A stretch of 59,729 nt of DNA from Halobacteroidaceae bacterium (GCA_003551665.1 PUNE01000064.1:1-59729), one strand, 5' to 3'. Shown: positions 1 to 8,370, counted from the first letter of the stretch. Program-made: numbers and translations. The notes: a model not told the origin generated them from the sequence alone.

Positions 1-131
1 AAAGAGAGTGTCCTCCTTTTTATGCTAAAATTTTAGCAGTTTTTGAAATCGATTAAGGCCCATAGATAAATGGTTTTGAAGATTTATGAGCTTCTACTTG
101 CCGGATATAGGATAAAACTTCCAGTGATGCT

Positions 132-425
132 TTGGGGAAAATGATAGTCCATGAAATTAACTGGGATGATTATGATGGCTGGGAATTGAGCTTTATAACC
201 TTCAAGGTAAATGGCAGGGTAAAGAATGCCCGGGATAATGTCAGGGTGGGTATTAATCAGTACCTTGACCTGGACACGGGTGAGGTTAGTGATGAAGATA
301 ATTGTTATGCTGATTTTTCCTTTGTTTACTCCGGGCTTCCCGGGGATGATACATTTGCGGCCTGGCTGAAGCCAGAAAATGGAGCCCAATTCTATGAATG
401 TCACATATTTTACCTTACACACTGA
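132..425 (+). CDS. hypothetical acidic protein, possibly a gene remnant
   Basis: I do not recognise this 97-residue frame. It is rich in Asp, Tyr and Trp and reads like a soluble protein (it contains INWDDYDGWELSF near the N-terminus). An in-frame TAG lies at 108-110, and between it and the ORF there is only a TTG at 132 or an ATG at 141, neither with a clear ribosome binding site. This fits a 3' fragment of a once longer gene as well as a small free-standing gene. A minus-strand frame (84-434) over the same bases looks like a low-complexity shadow. Confidence is low. Confidence 0.3.
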   Translation: MGKMIVHEINWDDYDGWELSFITFKVNGRVKNARDNVRVGINQYLDLDTGEVSDEDNCYADFSFVYSGLPGDDTFAAWLKPENGAQFYECHIFYLTH

Positions 426-1000
426 GATTTTCACTTTAGTTTAAGATAATGTTTGGAGTAAAAATAAAGAATTTTGTGTCGCGGTTTTTCGGGAATGGTA
501 AATCGAAAAAAAGTAGCAATTTTTCTTAAGAGAAATCATCTTTTTGCTTAGCCATCGGAAACACTGCATCCTTGGTATGTGTGGTTTCTTACCGTTATGG
601 AGTTTTGTTAATTTAATTTTACCCAAACCGCTAACCTCCCAAATCCAGAAATATTGGAGCTCTTAATTTTCCAAAGTATCACTAAAATGGAAATATAAGA
701 ATCATACTAATAAAGCCAGTGGGTTCGCTTTCATCCGGGGCCTTCAGGAATAAACTCTTTGAAAACTAGAGCCTCGGGAGTGTTTGTTTTTCGAATGGTT
801 AAAATCCAATCAAAGTTGCATCTTGATAATTATATGAAAGCAATAAGCAGTTAAGTAGTTTTAAATAAACTTAAATTTCATTAGTTGGCCTTGTTGCAGG
901 GGAATTAGAATAGAAAGAGAAATTTAGAAATAAAATCAAATGCTTTTACTTTTAAATAAAAGGAGTACCTTATTCAAAACAATTTGAAGGGAGAAAACAG
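426..1000. other. intergenic spacer, no gene seen
   Basis: AT-rich spacer of about 575 bases. No frame with a plausible start and ribosome binding site, no clear terminator and no RNA gene were found. The last 20 bases hold the GAAGGGAG ribosome binding site of the ankyrin gene. Confidence 0.5.
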
Positions 1001-2020
1001 ATGAACCTTAAAATGAAAAAAAATGGATTAATGTGGGTAGCATTTTTTCAGGTTGTTTTGGTATTTTTTGTTGCTATGAGCAGTGCAGGAACTTTTTCTG
1101 AAGAAGATTTTTTTGAGTTAGTTGGGCATGGAACAGCTGATGAAGTAAGAGGAGCTATAGCCTCAGGAGCAAATGTGAATGCTCAGAAAGAAATAGTTGT
1201 GGCCCGGGAAGAAATCAAAGTTAATGCCCTGATGTATGCAGCTAGGTTCAATGCTACCCCCGAAGTAATCAAAGTTTTGGTGGAAGCAGGTATAAATGTT
1301 AACTCTAAAAACCGGCGCGACTATACGCCTTTGATGTTTGCTGCTGGATTTAATACCCCAGGGGTTGTAAAAGAACTAATAAAAGCAGGAGCGGATTTAA
1401 ATGCCTTTGATTGGTATACCCATACCCCATTGAAATGGGCAGCCAGGTATAATGAGGATCCAGAAGCAATAAAAACCCTGATCGAAGAGGGTTCGGATAT
1501 AGGAATTCTTGGTGCAGGTGATTTTTCTGTTTTGATGGTTGCCGCTTTATATAATAATAGTCCAGAAATAATAAAAATACTATTGGAAGCAGGGGTGGAT
1601 GTGGATTTAAAAAATTTATTGGGGGATACAGCATTAATGGTTGCTGCTGAATTTAATGATAATCCCGAAGTAATAAAAGCTCTTATTGAAGGAGGAGCAG
1701 ATATTAATGCCCGTACTTTGGATTTTTTTACTCCCTTAATGGGTGCAGCAATTAATAATGATAATGCAAAAATAACCAAAGTCCTTTTAGAGGCAGGGGC
1801 GGAGGTCAATGCTCTGGATATTTTCAATTCTAATGCCTTAATATGGGCCGCCCGGTATAATCAAAATCCTGAAGTAATAAAATTGCTTTTGGAAGCGGGA
1901 GCGGATGTTGGTATTCGCGATGAAGATGGCAAGAATGCCTTGGATTATGCCAGGGATAATGAAAAAATTATTGGAACGGAAGCATATCAGATTTTATCCG
2001 ATTTAAGTTCGGGAAAATAA
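1001..2020 (+). CDS. exported ankyrin-repeat protein
   Basis: This 339-residue protein starts with a signal peptide (two Lys-rich segments, hydrophobic stretch at about residues 10-27, likely cleavage after SSAG near residue 31). The rest is a run of about seven to eight ankyrin repeats of roughly 33-38 residues, each with a variant of the motif 'TPLMxAA...NPEVIKxLLEAGADVN'. Ankyrin repeats are protein-binding scaffolds with no catalysis of their own. A GAAGGGAG ribosome binding site precedes the ATG. With a signal peptide and no membrane anchor it is expected in the periplasm or outside. Its partner is unknown. A second, unexported ankyrin protein lies at 35279-35968, with similar repeat wording (NNNPEVI), suggesting a common origin. 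Confidence 0.85.
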   Translation: MNLKMKKNGLMWVAFFQVVLVFFVAMSSAGTFSEEDFFELVGHGTADEVRGAIASGANVNAQKEIVVAREEIKVNALMYAARFNATPEVIKVLVEAGINVNSKNRRDYTPLMFAAGFNTPGVVKELIKAGADLNAFDWYTHTPLKWAARYNEDPEAIKTLIEEGSDIGILGAGDFSVLMVAALYNNSPEIIKILLEAGVDVDLKNLLGDTALMVAAEFNDNPEVIKALIEGGADINARTLDFFTPLMGAAINNDNAKITKVLLEAGAEVNALDIFNSNALIWAARYNQNPEVIKLLLEAGADVGIRDEDGKNALDYARDNEKIIGTEAYQILSDLSSGK

Positions 2021-2339
2021 TTGAAATCTGAAGAACAGGAAAAAATAAAAATGGACAGGAGACTTCTTTAGAAAAAAATTTGGGTTTTTAGAAAAGCAGA
2101 AAAAATAAAAAGAAGAGGTCGGGTTTTTATTTCCCGTTTCATCAATAGTAACCCAGGTTCCTGAGACCGGTCTTTCTTTTGTTGTCCAAATTTTTTTCCT
2201 TTAATCAGGGAAAAAGGAAAGTTTTGTCGAATAATATACTATAAAGAAAAAGAGATTTTCCTTGGAGTTTGTTGCTGGAATTAATTTCAGGAGAGGGCAC
2301 CCCGGTCTTCAGGGAGTGACTTGAGAGGGGTTGAACAGG
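2021..2339. other. intergenic spacer
   Basis: AT-rich spacer of 319 bases with no supported gene. A GAGAGGGG ribosome binding site at its right end serves the following lipoprotein gene. Confidence 0.4.
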
Positions 2340-2708
2340 ATGAAACCTGTGGCACTTTTTCTTGTTCTTGTTATGACCATGACTGTTCTATCAGGATGCC
2401 TCATCCAGATTGATTTGGAGTTAAGGCATCCTCCTACCCAAAGGTATTATAGCTATATAGAAAACAGGTCGGGTGATACTCTGAGAGTGGTGATTTCTTC
2501 TTTATCGAGGAGGGAATCAGATAGAGTTTTCCCCAAAATCAAACCCGGAGAAAGAATATATCCTGAGTTACCTGACGGGCGTTATGAAATGGTCGCAGTT
2601 GGTTATTATGATAACAGGTATTATGGAAGTATTTCTTTTTATGCCTCCAGATATGAAAGGTGGCGCATCTTGATTTTTGGGCCACGACGGATCCGATTGG
2701 AAAAATAG
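2340..2708 (+). CDS. small lipoprotein, unknown function
   Basis: A 122-residue protein with a lipoprotein signal: hydrophobic stretch then the lipobox VLSGC (Cys at about residue 19), so it should be lipidated and membrane-anchored. The mature part is rich in Tyr and Arg, with a segment ENRSGDTLRVVISSLSR that resembles small beta-sandwich lipoproteins, but I do not recognise a family. I chose the ATG at 2340 because GAGAGGGG lies 9 bases upstream; a TTG at 2331 is in frame but overlaps that site. The gene is followed directly by a strong terminator and looks monocistronic. Confidence 0.75.
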   Translation: MKPVALFLVLVMTMTVLSGCLIQIDLELRHPPTQRYYSYIENRSGDTLRVVISSLSRRESDRVFPKIKPGERIYPELPDGRYEMVAVGYYDNRYYGSISFYASRYERWRILIFGPRRIRLEK

Positions 2709-2718
2709 CCAAAAAAAG

Positions 2719-2742
2719 AAACCGCCGCTAAAGGCGGTTTTT
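2719..2742 (+). terminator. rho-independent terminator of the small lipoprotein gene
   Basis: AAACCGCC / GGCGGTTT stem with a 4-base loop followed by a T run, 10 bases after the stop codon. Confidence 0.85.
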
Positions 2743-2894
2743 TACTGGAGTAAATCATATGGGGATTAATTCTTACGGGCAACGGCTTATCCCGGGAGGA
2801 AGAGGTAAAACTTTAGTTAACCCGAAAAGGTCATATTTGTCATTACGAGCTTAACCTGAAAGAACTCGAGAAAAATTATGGAAGGAGAGATGAA

Positions 2895-2969
2895 ATGATG
2901 CTGAGAATGGAAGTGCCTATTATTCAGCGGGTAACGGGGAAGTGGGGTCTTTTAGGTTCAGCTTATTAA
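2895..2969 (+). CDS. possible 24-aa peptide
   Basis: A short frame with a good GGAAGGAGA ribosome binding site 6 bases before the first ATG. The product (MMLRMEVPIIQ... ending in GSAY) has no recognised relatives. It could be a real short peptide, a leader, or the trace of a degraded gene. It is followed 1 base after its stop by another tiny frame (2971-3045). The surrounding 2745-3294 region holds no other candidate gene. Confidence 0.2.
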   Translation: MMLRMEVPIIQRVTGKWGLLGSAY

Positions 2970-2970
2970 A

Positions 2971-3045
2971 ATGGGAGAATTTTTCTTTGGGTTGAGAGGT
3001 AATGCATTAATGGAAGCCCCTCTTGCTCCGGAAGGGAAAGAATAA
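2971..3045 (+). CDS. possible 24-aa peptide, second of a pair
   Basis: Starts with ATG almost directly after the stop of the preceding tiny frame, as in translational coupling. The product begins MGEFFFGLRGN and ends EGKE. No family is recognised and there is no separate ribosome binding site. It may equally be a frameshifted relic together with 2895-2969. Confidence 0.15.
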   Translation: MGEFFFGLRGNALMEAPLAPEGKE

Positions 3046-3230
3046 GCAGTTCTGGAGCCTCCCCCTGAAAGAGATTAAGGGTATATTAGAAACGTTTTCC
3101 CTGACTCTGCTTAATATTTTGAACTAAAACTGCTGCGGGGGTAGCCCTGTGGCAACTTAGAACAGGTTCCTGATTTTTAAGCCCGAAACGGAATAACCTC
3201 TGGGAGAAATTTCCCGATTAAGAGACGAAA

Positions 3231-3263
3231 TAGAAAAAAGCTCCACGAGAGGGAGCTAGAAAA
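3231..3263 (-). terminator. terminator of the zinc-ribbon gene
   Basis: AGCTCC / GGAGCT stem (3239-3244 with 3252-3257) flanked on both sides by A/T runs; on the minus strand the T run follows the stem directly downstream of the zinc-ribbon gene. Confidence 0.6.
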
Positions 3264-3294
3264 AAGCAAGCGGGGTAACAGGGGTTGAAAAAAT

Positions 3295-3462
3295 CTATTT
3301 ATCAAACAGGGTTTTTTGAATTTTAGGTTGCACTGGCTTTGTCCACCTTTTACAGTCGGGGCAAAAAAATTCTGCTGTGTTTAGCAGTTCCAGGCCGGAA
3401 TCCTTGTAACCGCACCTGGGGCATTTGGCAATTACTAAAACCGGTTTTTGTTGTGTGGACAT
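3295..3462 (-). CDS. small zinc-ribbon protein
   Basis: A 55-residue protein with two CxxC knuckles, AKCPRCG and FFCPDCK, about 20 residues apart. This is the layout of a zinc ribbon, expected to bind one zinc ion and usually to serve nucleic-acid or protein contacts. The C-terminus is Lys-rich (KPVQPKIQKTLFDK). An AGGAG site lies 8 bases before the chosen ATG at 3462; an in-frame ATG at 3468 is only 2 bases from that site and less likely. The gene has its own terminator and is divergent from the DUF6544-like gene, with a perfect palindrome between them at 3580-3600. Confidence 0.75.
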   Translation of the reverse strand: MSTQQKPVLVIAKCPRCGYKDSGLELLNTAEFFCPDCKRWTKPVQPKIQKTLFDK

Positions 3463-3579
3463 GGCCATTGCTCCTTTCTGTCCTTTAAAACACCATTTCC
3501 ACCAGGAGGGCTTTTCTCCTGCTGCCCCTGGATCTTTTTTTCTCCTGCAGGGATTTTTTCCCGAGGAGAGGGAAAAAAT

Positions 3580-3600
3580 TTAACTAATAAGATTAGTTAA
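3580..3600. promoter_or_regulatory. perfect 9-bp inverted repeat, candidate operator
   Basis: TTAACTAAT-AAG-ATTAGTTAA is a perfect palindrome with a 3-base centre. It lies between two divergent genes (zinc-ribbon on the minus strand, DUF6544-like on the plus strand), about 80 bases before the latter's start. No T run follows, so it looks like a protein binding site rather than a terminator. The cognate regulator is not known. Confidence 0.45.
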
Positions 3601-3679
3601 GAAGGAAATACAACAGATTTAGTGAAATTATAAGAGTTATCGAAAATAATTCCCAAACCAAGAAGGGATTGGTAAGTTA

Positions 3680-4537
3680 ATGCTGAGGCGAATTGCAATA
3701 ATTTTTCTGGTTGTGGTTGTTGCTTTAGCAATTGTTGCCGGGGTCTCTGCCATTGCCCGGGTCCAGTTTAATCGTACAACAGAAGAACAGGTGGAGGAAC
3801 TCTTTAGAGGTGGAATACAGGATTCGCCAGAGATCATCCAATCAACTGACCTGGAAGACCTTCCTTCTCCGGTCCGCAACTGGTTAGAAAATTCTGGAGT
3901 AATTGGTCAGGAAAAAATCTATTTTGCCCGCCTGGTCCAGGAGGCCGAAATGAGACTTAATCCAGGAGGGCGCTGGATGCCGTTGAATGCTGAACAATAT
4001 TTTACCCTGGAAGAACCGGGTTTTATCTGGCAGGCCCGGATTAATGCTGCACCCTTTATACATATTTCTGGACGGGATGTTTATAAGGAAGGGCGGGGCA
4101 ATATGTTGATTAAGCCCATGTCCCTAATTACTATGGCTGATGAGAGCGGTTGCCAGATCGACCAGGGAACTCTTGTCCGTTACCTTGCGGAAATGGTCTG
4201 GTTTCCAACTGTTGCCCTGAATAATTTTGTCTCCTGGGAAGAAATTGATGAAAACTCAGCAAGGGCAATTATGAGATATGGAAATATTAGAGTTTCGGGA
4301 GTTTTTACTTTTAATGACAGTGGAGATCCAGTTAAATTTACTGCCCGAAGGTTCGGAGAATTTAACGGCCAGGTCAGGATGGAAAACTGGACAGTTGAAT
4401 TGAGCGGTTCCCGGGAATTAAATGGCTTTAGAATCCCCACCTCCGGGGAGATCACCTGGGAACTGGAAGAGGGTGATTTTACCTGGTATAAATTCCAGGT
4501 TAAAGAGATCGAATATAATAAACCCGAGGTCTTTTAA
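3680..4537 (+). CDS. membrane-anchored DUF6544-like protein
   Basis: A 285-residue protein with one N-terminal membrane segment (residues 5-25) and a large extracytoplasmic domain. The features LPSPVRNWLENSGVIG, GGRWMPLNAEQYFT, 'LVRYLAEMVWFPTVAL' and a closing RIPTSGEITW match what I know of the DUF6544/DUF6920 group, of unknown biochemical function. The start is the first ATG; 'AAGAAGGGATTGG' upstream gives a moderate ribosome binding site. It ends 35 bases before the M24 peptidase gene, so the two may be cotranscribed. Confidence 0.75.
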   Translation: MLRRIAIIFLVVVVALAIVAGVSAIARVQFNRTTEEQVEELFRGGIQDSPEIIQSTDLEDLPSPVRNWLENSGVIGQEKIYFARLVQEAEMRLNPGGRWMPLNAEQYFTLEEPGFIWQARINAAPFIHISGRDVYKEGRGNMLIKPMSLITMADESGCQIDQGTLVRYLAEMVWFPTVALNNFVSWEEIDENSARAIMRYGNIRVSGVFTFNDSGDPVKFTARRFGEFNGQVRMENWTVELSGSRELNGFRIPTSGEITWELEEGDFTWYKFQVKEIEYNKPEVF

Positions 4538-4572
4538 TATCCACTGTAGTCAGCTTGATTTGGGGTTAAAAA

Positions 4573-5859
4573 ATGATGAAGGGTGGTTTACCCGTGGCTT
4601 ATTGCAGCATTGCTGATTTGAAAAAACGTGTTCTTCCCTGGAGAAAGCAGGCCAAAATTACTGACACCTGGCTCAGAGAAAGATTGGAAAATGTTTTGCC
4701 CCGGTTGATGGAAAGAGAAGGAATTGATTTTTGGGTGGTTATAGCCCGTGAATATAACGAGGACCCTGTTGTTTTAAGCCTGATGCCGGCAGTAATGCTT
4801 TCGGCACGAAGACGAACAATCCTGGCCTTTCACCTGAAAGAAAAAGGAAAGGTTGAAGCTTTGAGTTTTGGGAAACCCGATCCGGCTTTAAATGAATTTT
4901 ATAATCAGGCCTGGGACAGAGAAAAGGAAGAGCAGTGGGAGACCCTGGCCGGTGAGATAAAAGAAAGGAACCCTGCCAGAATTGGGCTGAATATATCCGA
5001 CCATTTTGCCCTGGGAGATGGTTTGTCCAAAACCCAGTACGATCAATTTATGGCTGCCCTGGACCCCGAATCAAAAGCGAGAGTTGTTTCGGCGGAAAAA
5101 CTGGCAATTTCCTGGCTGGAAACAAGAACACCCCAGGAAATTATTGCCTATAAAGGCATAAACAGGATTGCCCATGATATAATTGCCAGGGCTTTTTCCA
5201 AAGCCGTTATCCACCCTGGAATAACAACCGGAGATGACGTTGCCTGGTGGATGAGGCAGACCATAACCGATATTGGTTTGCAGGCCTGGTTTCAGCCGAC
5301 GATTATGATCCAGCGCTGTGGCCAGGAGAAAGTGAAGGGAGATAGCCCGATTCTTCCCGGGGATTTACTGCATTGTGATATGGGTTTTTACTACCTGGGC
5401 CTGGCCACGGATACCCAGCAGATGGCCTATGTTCTGAAACAGGGTGAAAAAGAACCTCCGGGGGAAATAAGGGAAGCGCTGGCGAAGGCCAATCGACTGC
5501 AGGACATTTTCACTGGGAATTTTATTGAAGGAAAAACCGGCAATGAAATTTTCCTGGAGTCCCTCCAAGAAGCAAAAAAAGAAGGAATTAATGCCAGCAT
5601 ATATACCCATCCCATTGGAGTTCACGGGCACGGGGCGGGGCCAACAATGGGTCTTGTTGATCAACAGTCATTTATACCCTTCAATGGTGAGTACCCTCTT
5701 TATAACGACACATGCTATGCCATCGAGTTAAATATCAAAGAAAAAATTTCTGGCTGGAATGATCAGGAAATAATGTTTGCCCTGGAACAGACTGCTGCTT
5801 TTACTGGAGATAGAGTTGAATATCTTGCAGGCAGACAGGTTGACCTACACTGTATTTAA
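4573..5859 (+). CDS. M24-family metallopeptidase (Xaa-Pro aminopeptidase-like)
   Basis: A 428-residue cytoplasmic protein with the two-domain layout of creatinase/prolidase-type proteins: an N-terminal domain (about 1-200) and a C-terminal pita-bread domain. Candidate dinuclear metal ligands are present in the expected order: Asp in LHCDMGFYYLG, Asp in LATDTQQ, His in THPIGVHGHGAGP, Glu in CYAIELNIKE and Glu near FALEQTAAF. Family members remove N-terminal residues next to proline or hydrolyse related amide bonds. Substrate specificity cannot be read from sequence. It stands between a DUF6544-like gene and a phosphotriesterase-type hydrolase, an arrangement suggesting amino acid or peptide catabolism. 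Confidence 0.85.
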   Translation: MMKGGLPVAYCSIADLKKRVLPWRKQAKITDTWLRERLENVLPRLMEREGIDFWVVIAREYNEDPVVLSLMPAVMLSARRRTILAFHLKEKGKVEALSFGKPDPALNEFYNQAWDREKEEQWETLAGEIKERNPARIGLNISDHFALGDGLSKTQYDQFMAALDPESKARVVSAEKLAISWLETRTPQEIIAYKGINRIAHDIIARAFSKAVIHPGITTGDDVAWWMRQTITDIGLQAWFQPTIMIQRCGQEKVKGDSPILPGDLLHCDMGFYYLGLATDTQQMAYVLKQGEKEPPGEIREALAKANRLQDIFTGNFIEGKTGNEIFLESLQEAKKEGINASIYTHPIGVHGHGAGPTMGLVDQQSFIPFNGEYPLYNDTCYAIELNIKEKISGWNDQEIMFALEQTAAFTGDRVEYLAGRQVDLHCI

Positions 5860-5930
5860 TTTCATTAGTTTGAAGAAATGGAAAGAACGAAGCAGGAGAA
5901 AATAAAACCAGAGAACAAATAACTAAAATA

Positions 5931-5973
5931 GAACTCCCCTTTGGTGCTTGCTTTGCCAGGGGGAGTTATATAT
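5931..5973 (+). terminator. probable terminator after the M24 peptidase gene
   Basis: AACTCCCC / GGGGAGTT stem (5932-5939 with 5960-5967) with a 20-base loop, followed by an AT-rich run. The tail is not a pure T run, so efficiency is uncertain. Confidence 0.5.
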
Positions 5974-6120
5974 TTTCGATAAAGGAAACCAGGAATCAAT
6001 GATGGTCCCAGCACCGCTGTTTTAAAAAGTTAAATTTTTAAAGGAAAAATTTCTCCACCCGGAGAACCTTAAACTGTGAGTTCTTTTTTTCCACTTTTTG
6101 CTAGGAAGAAGGTGAAAGAT

Positions 6121-7020
6121 ATGATGACGGTACTTGGTGAAATCAGGCCTGAAAGCCTGGGCTTTACAATGCCCCATGAACACCTCCTGATCGATACTTA
6201 CTGGCTGACTGACCGCGTTGATGACCTGCTCAATGATGAACAAATAGCAATTGATGAACTTTTATTGTTCAAAAAGGCTGGCGGAGACAGTATCGTTGAG
6301 CTGACAAATCACGGGCTGAAAAGGAATCCAGAGGCTTTAAAGCGCATTTCCGAGAAAACTGGAGTTAATATTATTATGGGCTGTGGCTGGTACCGGGGCC
6401 CTTATTACCCTGAAGAAATTAATTACCGATCCACTGATGATTTAGCCCGGGAAATGATTGATGACTTGACCAGGGGTGTTGGAGATACGGGGATTAAAGC
6501 AGGCATAATTGGGGAAATAGGAGTTAATCTTGACTTTATAACCCCTGCAGAGGAAAGGGTTTTACGTGCCGCAGCAAGAGCCAACCTCCATACGGGAAAA
6601 GCGATAACTCTTCACGCTGAGTACTGTTCTGTGGGGCTTGATCAGCTAAATATTCTCGAAGAAGAGGGAGTTTACCCGGAGAAAGTAATAGTTGGTCACG
6701 CGGACAGTTTTTTAAACTTAGATTATCACGAAGAAATTTACCGGCGTGGAGCCTATATCCAGTTTGATGGTATCGGGAGGGACCACATTTATCCAGACAG
6801 TATGAGACTGCGGAGCCTTCTGGAATTGCTCAAAAAAGGTTATGTAGAAAAGATTCTTCTTTCCACCGACCGGTGCAGGCGATCAGACCTGAGGCTTTAT
6901 GGGGGGAAAGGATATGACCACCTCCTTGTGGATTTCATGCCCCGGTTAAGAGAAGCAGGTGTAACCCAGGAGGAAATCAATATTATGACCGTAGAAAACC
7001 CCAAAAGTATTCTGGCCTGA
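6121..7020 (+). CDS. phosphotriesterase-family metal hydrolase
   Basis: A 299-residue TIM-barrel amidohydrolase. The PHEHLL motif (His19, His21), Glu in GEIGVNLD at the position taken by the bridging carboxylated Lys in phosphotriesterase, His in TLHAEYCS, His in VGHADS and Asp in LLSTDRCRRSD complete a binuclear metal site. Family members hydrolyse lactones, phosphotriesters or N-acyl groups, and most natural members look lactonase-like. I chose the ATG at 6121, which has AAGAAGGTG upstream and places the start just before the conserved GE.RPE.LG..MPHEH opening; a longer reading from 6076 lacks a ribosome binding site. The PLP lyase gene follows 100 bases later. Confidence 0.85.
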   Translation: MMTVLGEIRPESLGFTMPHEHLLIDTYWLTDRVDDLLNDEQIAIDELLLFKKAGGDSIVELTNHGLKRNPEALKRISEKTGVNIIMGCGWYRGPYYPEEINYRSTDDLAREMIDDLTRGVGDTGIKAGIIGEIGVNLDFITPAEERVLRAAARANLHTGKAITLHAEYCSVGLDQLNILEEEGVYPEKVIVGHADSFLNLDYHEEIYRRGAYIQFDGIGRDHIYPDSMRLRSLLELLKKGYVEKILLSTDRCRRSDLRLYGGKGYDHLLVDFMPRLREAGVTQEEINIMTVENPKSILA

Positions 7021-7054
7021 TTAAGAGCAACCGGGGTGACCAGGAAAAAATTAG

Positions 7055-7112
7055 GGATTTTAACAATGATCAGTTTTGCATGATCGGTCTAAATTTTATT
7101 ATACGAGGGAGG
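7055..7112 (+). repeat. 58-bp duplicated upstream element, copy 1
   Basis: 54 of 58 positions match the element at 43271-43328, with no gaps, and both end in GAGGGAGG exactly 7 bases before an ATG. Inside are two direct repeats, ATGATCAGT and ATGATCGGT, 14 bases apart, and a TATTATAC box. It may be a shared promoter/operator or a 5'-UTR element. The genes downstream (PLP lyase here, SRPBCC protein in the other copy) are unrelated. Confidence 0.7.
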
Positions 7113-7119
7113 GGATTTG

Positions 7120-8319
7120 ATGAAAAAACTGGACCTGAAATTTAATGCCCGGGCAATTCATGCGGGCAGCAGACCCTGTCCTGTAACAGGAGCGCACATT
7201 GGCCCCATTTACCGAACATCAACATTTGTCATGGATAACGTAGAACAGGCCATCAGGATTTCCCAGGGTGAGGAGGAAGGTTATTCTTATGGAAGATTTG
7301 GAAACCCAACTGAAACTGAACTGGAAGAAAAAATGGCTGCCCTGGAAAACGGTGAAAGGGCTTTAGCTACCGCTTCAGGTATGGCTGCAATAACCACAAC
7401 CCTGATGACTTTTTTAAAAAATGGCGACCACCTGATAGCAGGTGATATAATTTATGGATGTACTTATGGTTTGATAAGGGATGTTCTGACCAAATTTGGG
7501 ATTGAAGTTACTTTCGTGGATACATCTGATCTAAAAAATATTGAGAAGGCTGTACAACCCAATACAAAGGTGATTTATCTGGAGACCCCCTGTAATCCAG
7601 TGCTGAAGCTTGCAGATATCCAGGGTGCGGCCCAGATTGCTCATAACAGTGGAGCCAGTTTAATTGTAGACAGTACTTTTGCAACTCCTTACCTGCAAAA
7701 CCCTCTTGATCTTGGAGCTGATTTGGTTGTCCATAGCGCAACCAAATATCTTGGGGGGCACGGAGATATTGTAGGGGGAATAATTGTAGGTTCCAAAGAA
7801 ACCATAGCAGGAATCCGGGATCCCCATTTGCAATTTTTCGGCGGTATTATTTCTCCCGGGGACGCTTTTTTGATAATCAGGGGTTTAAAAACCCTGGGGA
7901 TCAGGATGAAATCGCACTGTGAAAACGCTCAAAAAGTGGCAGAATTCCTGGAGGCCCACCCCATGGTGGAAAAAGTATATTACCCGGGTCTGCCTTCCCA
8001 TCCCCAGCATGAACTGGCCAGAAGACAGATGAGAGGTTTTGGAGGAATGATGAGCTTTGATGTGAGGGGTGGTTTTGCAGGCGGAAAAACGGTGATGAAT
8101 AATGTAAGAATGATCAGCCTTGCAACAAGCCTGGGTTGTATTGATAGCCTGATCCAGCACTCCCCGTCAATGAGTCATTTTACCATGAGCAAAGAGGAAA
8201 GAGAAAAGGTAAGCATAATGGAAGGACAGGTCCGGCTTTCCGTTGGAATTGAGGAAGCAGAAAACACCATAACCGACCTGGAAAACGCCCTAGCAGAAGT
8301 GAAAAAAGTGGTCGGGTAA
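7120..8319 (+). CDS. methionine gamma-lyase-type PLP enzyme
   Basis: A 399-residue fold-type I PLP enzyme of the Cys/Met metabolism family. Visible features are the PLP Lys (about 209) in VHSATKYLGGHGD, the SxFATP segment, and IYGCTYGL, with Tyr at about 112 and Cys at about 114. That Cys matches the substrate-recognition Cys of methionine gamma-lyases, where cystathionine lyases and synthases usually have Gly. The likely reaction is Met to methanethiol, 2-oxobutyrate and ammonia, but cystathionine gamma-lyase or O-acetylhomoserine activity cannot be excluded. The ATG at 7120 has GGGAGGGG 5 bases upstream. The duplicated element 7055-7112 precedes it and a strong terminator follows. Confidence 0.85.
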   Translation: MKKLDLKFNARAIHAGSRPCPVTGAHIGPIYRTSTFVMDNVEQAIRISQGEEEGYSYGRFGNPTETELEEKMAALENGERALATASGMAAITTTLMTFLKNGDHLIAGDIIYGCTYGLIRDVLTKFGIEVTFVDTSDLKNIEKAVQPNTKVIYLETPCNPVLKLADIQGAAQIAHNSGASLIVDSTFATPYLQNPLDLGADLVVHSATKYLGGHGDIVGGIIVGSKETIAGIRDPHLQFFGGIISPGDAFLIIRGLKTLGIRMKSHCENAQKVAEFLEAHPMVEKVYYPGLPSHPQHELARRQMRGFGGMMSFDVRGGFAGGKTVMNNVRMISLATSLGCIDSLIQHSPSMSHFTMSKEEREKVSIMEGQVRLSVGIEEAENTITDLENALAEVKKVVG

Positions 8320-8335
8320 AATTTAGAAGGAAATG

Positions 8336-8370
8336 CCCCCGGTAAACGCAAAAATACCGGGGGATTTTTT
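8336..8370 (+). terminator. terminator of the PLP lyase gene
   Basis: CCCCCGGTA / TACCGGGGG perfect 9-bp stem (8336-8344 with 8355-8363) followed by ATTTTTT. Confidence 0.9.

Noticed and set aside
1321-1827. 168-codon minus-strand frame inside the ankyrin gene
   Set aside because: Repetitive Ser/Ala/Ile composition mirrors the ankyrin repeats on the other strand; it is a shadow.
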